DNA of 64,000 bases from Mesoflavibacter zeaxanthinifaciens DSM 18436 (lineage in GTDB: Bacteria; Bacteroidota; Bacteroidia; Flavobacteriales; Flavobacteriaceae). Within the stretch, counting starts at the first letter, position 1; the number at the start of each line of letters is the position of its first letter. The position numbers and the translations under genes are program-made. The DNA lies in contig NZ_KE383820.1 of NCBI RefSeq assembly GCF_000422365.1, positions 26,552 through 90,551 on the forward strand. Reading direction: 5' to 3'. Shown one piece after another: positions 60,301 through 64,000 of the stretch. Under the pieces are notes generated by a model. It had not been told where the DNA came from, did not search any database, and saw only the letters and a list, made by a program, of their open reading frames with translations.

Positions 60301-61724
60301 TAGCTAATTTTACAAAAGGTGAAGCCGATGTCCTTCGTAAGGCAATGGGTAAAAAGCAAATTGCTGTACTAGATAAAATGAAACCTAAGTTTATCGAGCA
60401 AGCAAGTGCTAATGGTCATGATGCTAAAAAACTTGAAAAAATCTGGAAAGACTGGGAAGCATTTGCAAGTTATGCCTTCAATAAATCTCACTCTACGTGT
60501 TATGCTTGGATTGCTTATCAAACGGCGTATTTAAAAGCGCATTACCCAGCAGAATATATGGCTGCAGTACTGTCCAATAACATGAACGATATCAAGCAAG
60601 TTACTTTCTTTATGGAAGAATGCAAACGAATGAAATTACAAGTTTTAGGACCAGACGTAAACGAATCTTTTTATAAATTCTCGGTAAACAAAGATAATGC
60701 GGTACGTTTTGGTATGGGAGCAATTAAAGGTGTTGGTCATGGTGCTGTTAAAACGATTGTAGAAAATAGAAAGGAAGACGGACCATATACTTCAATATTT
60801 GATTTAGCAAAGCGTATTGATTTAAGAGCAGCTAACAAAAAAGCGTTTGAAAATTTAGCATTAGCAGGTGGATTTGATGAGTTAGGAAATACACACAGAG
60901 CACAATATTTTTATAAAGATGGTGGTGATTTAACCTTTTTAGAAAAAGCTATAAAATATGGTGCAAAGCATCAAGAAAACGAAAATTCTGCTCAAGTAAG
61001 TCTTTTTGGTGGTGAAAGTGAAGTTCAAATTGAAGAGCCAACAATTCCCGAATGTGAAACTTGGGGAACCATGGAGAAGCTAGCTAAAGAGCGAGAAGTA
61101 GTAGGAGTTTATATCTCTGGGCATCCACTAGATGATTTTAAAATAGAAATAAAAACCTTCTGCAATGCTAATTTATCGGTATTTAACGATCTTGAAAAAT
61201 ATGTAAATAGAGAAATGACTTTTGGAGGAGTTGTTACAGATGTGCAACACCGTGTAAGTAAACAAGGTAAAGGTTGGGCATTATTTACTGTAGAAGATTA
61301 CACAGATACTTACGAGTTCAGAATATTTGGTGAGGAATATTTAAAATTTAGACATTTTTTACTTCAAAATAATTTTGTTTACGTCAAGGTATTTGTACGC
61401 GAAGGTTGGGTAAACAAAGATACAGGTAAAAAAAGCGACCCTAGGCTTCAATTTAATAACTTTCAATTACTACAAGATGTTTTAGAAAGTTATGCTAAAA
61501 AGCTTTCAATTCAATTAAATATAAAAGATTTAGATGTAGAAAAAATACAACGTTTAAAGGACTTGATTAATCTTCATCCAGGTAATCAAGCTTTAAATTT
61601 TGTTGTTTACGATAACAGGGATCAAGTAAAATTGAATATGTCTAGCCGAAAACAAAAAGTGAAAGTAAGTCAAGAGCTTTTAGATCAATTAGAAAATGAA
61701 CAAGTGTATTTTAAATTAAATTAA
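57339..61724 (+). CDS. dnaE: DNA polymerase III alpha subunit with fused proofreading exonuclease
   Basis: 1461 residues. Residues 1-190 are a DEDDh exonuclease: IFDTETTGLP (D6, E8), VGFDLN (D105), and AHNATADVEAT (H170, D175). A Gln/Lys-rich linker (~195-258) leads to the PHP domain (HLHNHSQFSILQS at 263-275), then the C-family polymerase palm with GPGRGSAAGSVVAYC and PDIDIDFDDEGR, which holds the catalytic Asp pair. Thumb, fingers and an OB/tau-binding region (FGGVVTDVQHRVSKQGKGWALFTVEDYT) follow. Replicative chain synthesis and proofreading are therefore on one polypeptide. Upstream of trxA on the same strand. Confidence 0.97.
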   Translation: MYLIFDTETTGLPKRWDAPITDVDNWPRCIQIAWQLHDQMGNCIDHQDYLVKPDGFDIPYDAERIHGISTELAQQQGVPLVEVLEKFNEALSKTKFVVGQNVGFDLNIMGAEFVRESVDNPLQELPVLDTCTESTAQLCQIPGGRGGKFKLPTLTELHQFLFNQPFAEAHNATADVEATTRCFLELVRRKEYTKEQLDVQPDYFERFNKENPQPIQLIGLKHLNLKRESDKIREQLKKQESSGISSAEIKENIEDLKSVDFAHLHNHSQFSILQSTISISDLVNLTAKHKMPAVALTDHANMMGAFHFVKAVNGHNKSVKAKNEEAALQGKPPVANQIKAIVGCEFFVCEDHTDKTRKDNGYQIVLLAKNKKGYHNLAKLSSHAFVDGFYYVPRIDKKLIEQYKEDVICLTGNLYGEVPSKVLNVGEAQAEEALLWWKETFQDDLYIELMRHGQEDENRVNQTLIEFSKKHDIKLLATNNTYYGKKDDANAHDILLCVKDGEKQSTPIGRGRGYRYGLPNQEYYFKSADEMKELFKDIPEAISNIQEVVDKIEPFELARDVLLPAFNIPEEFKHPEDEVDGGKRGENAYLKHLTYEGAKKRYGEITEDIKERLDFELEVIENTGYPGYFLIVEDFIREARNMDVSVGPGRGSAAGSVVAYCLWITNIDPIQYNLLFERFLNPDRISMPDIDIDFDDEGRSRVMDYVIDKYGANQVAQIITYGTMAAKSSIRDTARVLDLPLFDADRIAKLIPNMSKLNKIFGLDEKQLGQKFRSEDLEKINQLLNISEGSDLEAETVNTARALEGSVRNTGIHACGVIITPDDITKFVPVSTAKDSDLYVTQFDNSVVESAGLLKMDFLGLKTLTLIKDTVKIVKAKHNIQLDPESFPLDDEKTFALFQRGETVGVFQYESPGMQKHLKDLKPTVFDDLIAMNALYRPGPMEYIPSFVRRKHGDEDIEYDLPAMEEYLKETYGITVYQEQVMLLSQKLANFTKGEADVLRKAMGKKQIAVLDKMKPKFIEQASANGHDAKKLEKIWKDWEAFASYAFNKSHSTCYAWIAYQTAYLKAHYPAEYMAAVLSNNMNDIKQVTFFMEECKRMKLQVLGPDVNESFYKFSVNKDNAVRFGMGAIKGVGHGAVKTIVENRKEDGPYTSIFDLAKRIDLRAANKKAFENLALAGGFDELGNTHRAQYFYKDGGDLTFLEKAIKYGAKHQENENSAQVSLFGGESEVQIEEPTIPECETWGTMEKLAKEREVVGVYISGHPLDDFKIEIKTFCNANLSVFNDLEKYVNREMTFGGVVTDVQHRVSKQGKGWALFTVEDYTDTYEFRIFGEEYLKFRHFLLQNNFVYVKVFVREGWVNKDTGKKSDPRLQFNNFQLLQDVLESYAKKLSIQLNIKDLDVEKIQRLKDLINLHPGNQALNFVVYDNRDQVKLNMSSRKQKVKVSQELLDQLENEQVYFKLN
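57680..57690. repeat. CCGCGAAAGCG, inverted copy of the GC-rich 11-mer
   Basis: Inside the exonuclease domain of dnaE; exact reverse complement of 1347-1357. The coding frame is intact (Arg-Glu-Ser). Confidence 0.45.
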
Positions 61725-61846
61725 TAACATAACTTAAACTAATACAGTAATAATCAAAACAAATTGTTGTGCTGTAAGGTTTGGCAAATTTTTTGACTAA
61801 TATTGCATATTAACACGTATTAAAAACACAATTAAATTATATTATT

Positions 61847-62164
61847 ATGGCATTAGAAATTACAGATGCAACTTTTGAAGAGCAAGTATTAAACAGCGAC
61901 AAACCAGTAATGGTAGACTTTTGGGCTGCTTGGTGTGGACCATGTCGTATGGTTGGACCAATTATTGACGAATTAAGTACAGAATACGAAGGTAAAGCTG
62001 TTATAGGTAAAGTAGATGTAGATGCAAATCAAGAGTTTGCAGCAAAATATGGAGTGCGTAACATTCCAACAGTATTAGTATTTCAAAATGGAGAAGTAGT
62101 TGGACGTCAGGTTGGTGTAGCACCTAAAAATGCTTATGCAGAAGCATTAGACTCTTTATTATAA
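61847..62164 (+). CDS. trxA: Thioredoxin
   Basis: 105 residues, full length. VMVDFWAAWCGPCRMVGPIIDELS has the redox pair Cys30/Cys33, and RNIPTVLVFQNG contains the cis-Pro. Cytoplasmic disulfide reductase. The gene lies 122 bp after dnaE and is followed by a terminator. It is the canonical thioredoxin of the window, unlike the single-Cys protein at 6111. Confidence 0.97.
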   Translation: MALEITDATFEEQVLNSDKPVMVDFWAAWCGPCRMVGPIIDELSTEYEGKAVIGKVDVDANQEFAAKYGVRNIPTVLVFQNGEVVGRQVGVAPKNAYAEALDSLL

Positions 62165-62189
62165 TCCAAATTATAAATAAATTAAAATG

Positions 62190-62220
62190 AAAGGTTTGTC
62201 TTAATGGCAAACCTTTTTTT
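62190..62220 (+). terminator. Terminator of trxA
   Basis: AAAGGTTTG pairs with CAAACCTTT around TCTTAATGG and is followed by T residues. Confidence 0.88.
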
Positions 62221-62243
62221 ATTTTAGATAAAATTTAAAAATC

Positions 62244-63173
62244 ATGAAATTACAAAACGAACTAAATAAAGCAGGCGGATTTAAAAATCTTGAACATCTA
62301 GCAAAACAAGTAGTAGAAGGTTTTATATCTGGTATGCATAAAAGTCCGTTTCATGGTTTTTCAGCAGAATTTGCAGAACATAAAATATATAATCAAGGAG
62401 AAAGCACTAAGCATATTGATTGGAAACTCTTTGCAAAAACAGATAAGTTATACACAAAACGTTTTGATGATGAAACTAACCTAAGGTGTCATATAATATT
62501 AGATAACAGTAGTTCAATGCATTATCCAATCCTATCTAATTTTTCGATTAGTAATTTAAATAAAATTGCATTTTCAGCTTTAGCAAGCGCATCATTAATG
62601 CATATTTTAAAACGACAAAGAGATGCTGTTGGATTAAGTATTTATAGTGACGGTTATGATTTTTATGCACCAGAAAAAGGAAGTGAAAGGCATCATCAAA
62701 TGTTAATACACCAACTTGAAAAGACTATAGAAAAAAAACAAAAAAATAAGCATACAGAAACATATACACTTCTTCATCAAATAGCAGAAAAAATACATAG
62801 AAGATCCTTAATATTTCTTTTTACAGATATGTTTCAAACACAAACTAATGAACAGAAGTTATTTGAAGCACTTAGGCATTTAAAACACAATAAGCATGAA
62901 GTAGTACTCTTTCATGTTTTTGATAGCAAAAAAGAACTAAATTTTAATTTTGATAATAAACCAAAACGCTTTATTGATGTAGAAACAGGTCAATATATTA
63001 ACTTATATGCTGATTCTGTTAAAGAAAATTATAATAAAATGGTTAAAGAGTATTTCAAACAATTAAAATTAAAGTGTTTGCAGTATAAAATTAAATATGT
63101 GCAATCTAATGTAAATCAAGGTTTTAATGATGTTTTGACAACCTATATGATCGAAAGGCAAAAATTTATTTAA
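62244..63173 (+). CDS. DUF58 protein (VWA-like)
   Basis: 309 residues. The N-terminal FKNLEHLAKQVVEGFISGMHKSPFHGFSAEFAEHKIYNQGESTKHIDWKLFAKTDKLYTKRFDDETNLRCHIILDNSSSM is the DUF58 signature, running into a VWA-like metal site (D-N-S-S-S). No membrane helices are present. DUF58 proteins usually work with MoxR ATPases and VWA/BatA proteins in chaperone-like complexes; none of these lies inside the window. Monocistronic here. Confidence 0.93.
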   Translation: MKLQNELNKAGGFKNLEHLAKQVVEGFISGMHKSPFHGFSAEFAEHKIYNQGESTKHIDWKLFAKTDKLYTKRFDDETNLRCHIILDNSSSMHYPILSNFSISNLNKIAFSALASASLMHILKRQRDAVGLSIYSDGYDFYAPEKGSERHHQMLIHQLEKTIEKKQKNKHTETYTLLHQIAEKIHRRSLIFLFTDMFQTQTNEQKLFEALRHLKHNKHEVVLFHVFDSKKELNFNFDNKPKRFIDVETGQYINLYADSVKENYNKMVKEYFKQLKLKCLQYKIKYVQSNVNQGFNDVLTTYMIERQKFI

Positions 63174-63190
63174 AAAAAACACGAAAAATA

Positions 63191-63221
63191 TTTGAGAAAT
63201 TAAAATAGCAGTGTATATTTG
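63191..63221 (+). promoter_or_regulatory. Complete Bacteroidota promoter of tRNA-Asp
   Basis: TTTG (63191-63194), a 19-bp spacer and TATATTTG (63214-63221) match the -33/-7 consensus TTTG/TAnnTTTG. Transcription would begin ~12 nt before the tRNA. Confidence 0.75.
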
Positions 63222-63239
63222 CCCTCGCAATAAAGCAAC

Positions 63240-63313
63240 GGTCTGGTAGTTCAGCTGGTTAGAATATCTGCCTGTCACGCAGGGGGTCGCGGGTTCGAAT
63301 CCCGTCCAGACCG
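63240..63313 (+). tRNA. tRNA-Asp (anticodon GTC)
   Basis: 74 nt. Acceptor stem GGTCTGG pairs with CCAGACC, followed by discriminator G and an encoded CA. The anticodon arm TCTGC-CTGTCAC-GCAGG places GTC at positions 34-36. The T arm GCGGG-TTCGAAT-CCCGT is intact. Preceded by a perfect promoter and followed by a terminator. Confidence 0.97.
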
Positions 63314-63324
63314 CAAAAATTGTT

Positions 63325-63352
63325 AAAGCTCCGAGAAATTGGAGCTTTTTTT
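63325..63352 (+). terminator. Terminator of tRNA-Asp
   Basis: AAAGCTCC pairs with GGAGCTTT and is followed by T residues. Confidence 0.85.
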
Positions 63353-63376
63353 GGCAATAAAATTTAGTTGTGTTGT

Positions 63377-63440
63377 TTGACAGATGTTGATGTCTGTCAA
63401 TGGTTTAAGTAGTTAAACCAATGGAAAGCTTTCCTTTTTT
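63377..63440 (+). other. Three back-to-back hairpins in a gene-less stretch
   Basis: TTGACAGA/TCTGTCAA (63377-63400), TGGTTTAA/TTAAACCA (63401-63420) and GGAAAGCTTTCC followed by TTTTTT (63423-63440) abut each other directly. No open frame covers them. Further on, GGACACTT (about 63480) is complementary to AAGTGTCC (about 63564). The remaining sequence to 63725 is AT-rich with no gene. Confidence 0.5.
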
Positions 63441-63725
63441 CTGTTTTGTTTCAGAAATTAGGGATGCTTTTTTGTTTAAGGACACTTTATCCTTCATTTT
63501 AAACACTTTATCGATTTATTTACTTAATTTAGTCTTCTAATTTTACTTTCGTAGATATTTATAAGTGTCCCTAAATCAATATACTACGCTTATAGTATTA
63601 ATTATCCATTTTAAAAAGTACAATATCCCTCATTGTATGTAATTTCTTGTTAATTCAATTTTAATGATTGAACAAGTACACTTTTGCTTAAACAAAACAA
63701 TATAAATTTTAAAATAATAATTAAT

Positions 63726-63902
63726 ATGAAATCCCTTAAAATCACATTTCTAGCAATTTTCTCAACTATCTTATTAACTGGATTAATTTCAGCTAATACA
63801 TCTCCTACTACAATAAAAACTAACAAAGACGTAAAAGAGATACAGGTAGATTTAATATCTATGACAGATAAAAAAGTGTCAAAAGTACCAACGCAAGGTT
63901 AA
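63726..63902 (+). CDS. Small exported peptide, copy 1
   Basis: 58 residues. ATG at 63726 begins MKSLKITFLAIFSTILLTGLISANTS, a signal peptide probably cleaved after SAN or ISA, leaving a ~35-residue Lys/Thr-rich mature part ending KVPTQG. A longer frame from TTG 63684 is rejected, because the signal peptide starts at the ATG. A near-identical signal sequence begins at 63928, so it belongs to a tandem family. Function unknown. Confidence 0.6.
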   Translation: MKSLKITFLAIFSTILLTGLISANTSPTTIKTNKDVKEIQVDLISMTDKKVSKVPTQG

Positions 63903-63927
63903 TTAATAATTCACAAAAAAATATATA

Positions 63928-64000
63928 CAATGAAATCCCTTAAAATCACACTAATAGCAATCGCATCAATCGCCATATTAACCGGAGTATCATCAATAGA
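63928..64000 (+). CDS. Small exported peptide, copy 2 (truncated by window end)
   Basis: Starts MKSLKITLIAIASIAILTGVSSI and runs off the window. The first seven residues and the DNA ATGAAATCCCTTAAAATCAC are the same as in copy 1, so the pair arose by duplication. Only the signal peptide is visible. Confidence 0.55.

Overview
The window is a low-GC chromosomal segment of a member of the Flavobacteriaceae (Bacteroidota), probably marine. The evidence is: Bacteroidota-type -7 promoter elements (TAnnTTTG) in front of many genes, type IX secretion (T9SS) C-terminal sorting domains, TonB-dependent receptors, DUF3098/DUF4271/DUF4296/DUF3127 genes, an exonuclease-DnaE fusion, an extended ribosomal protein S16, and almost no Shine-Dalgarno sequences. 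I see no prophage, integrase, IS transposase, CRISPR array or rRNA. Most of the segment is core genome.

Layout. 1-9.1 kb: end of an outer-membrane receptor gene, a Rieske-like lipoprotein, greA with a two-hairpin leader, HIT protein, a histidine kinase, flavin reductase, DUF3127, aat, tag, a thioredoxin-like protein, a TonB-like protein, truB and uppP. 9.1-17.15 kb: a compact sugar-glycerate utilisation island (LacI regulator, TonB-dependent receptor, GH63-type glucosyl-/mannosylglycerate hydrolase, sodium:solute symporter, glycerate kinase) lodged between uppP and DUF3098. 17.15-24.95 kb: DUF3098, a 47-residue membrane peptide, ftsX, leuS with an enlarged leucine-specific domain, alanine dehydrogenase, a zinc peptidase and a Bax-inhibitor-like protein. 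25-37 kb: Lrp regulator, saccharopine dehydrogenase-like protein, pckA, hemD, a dolichol-phosphate-mannose-synthase-like transferase, dihydroorotase, tyrS and a LuxE-like protein. 37-40.4 kb: two related T9SS cargo proteins. 40.7-48.4 kb: PhoB/PhoR-like pair, glycosyltransferase, trmB, LysE, alkyltransferase-like protein, Mrp and Nfu Fe-S proteins, ferredoxin reductase and ferredoxin. 48.4-54 kb (minus strand): metallophosphoesterase, SGNH hydrolase, DUF3050, glutaryl-CoA dehydrogenase, trmN6-like, rimM, rpsP. 54.2-64 kb: two related lipoproteins (one with calcium-binding repeats), a PA2169-type protein, dnaE, trxA, DUF58, tRNA-Asp, and the start of a tandem set of small exported peptides.

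The most coherent accessory system is the 9.1-17.15 kb island. Its genes predict import of a glycosylglycerate (the red-algal digeneaside type or the cyanobacterial glucosylglycerate type), hydrolysis to hexose plus glycerate, and phosphorylation of glycerate into lower glycolysis, under a LacI repressor with candidate tandem operators. The second theme is intergenic repeats: four copies of a ~90-112 bp family bounded by GCGTTA/TAACGC, an element with perfect 12-bp inverted ends, related fragments, and an over-represented GC-rich 11-mer.

All functions are read from protein sequence by eye. Where an upstream start codon lay inside a promoter or terminator I chose the internal start and say so.
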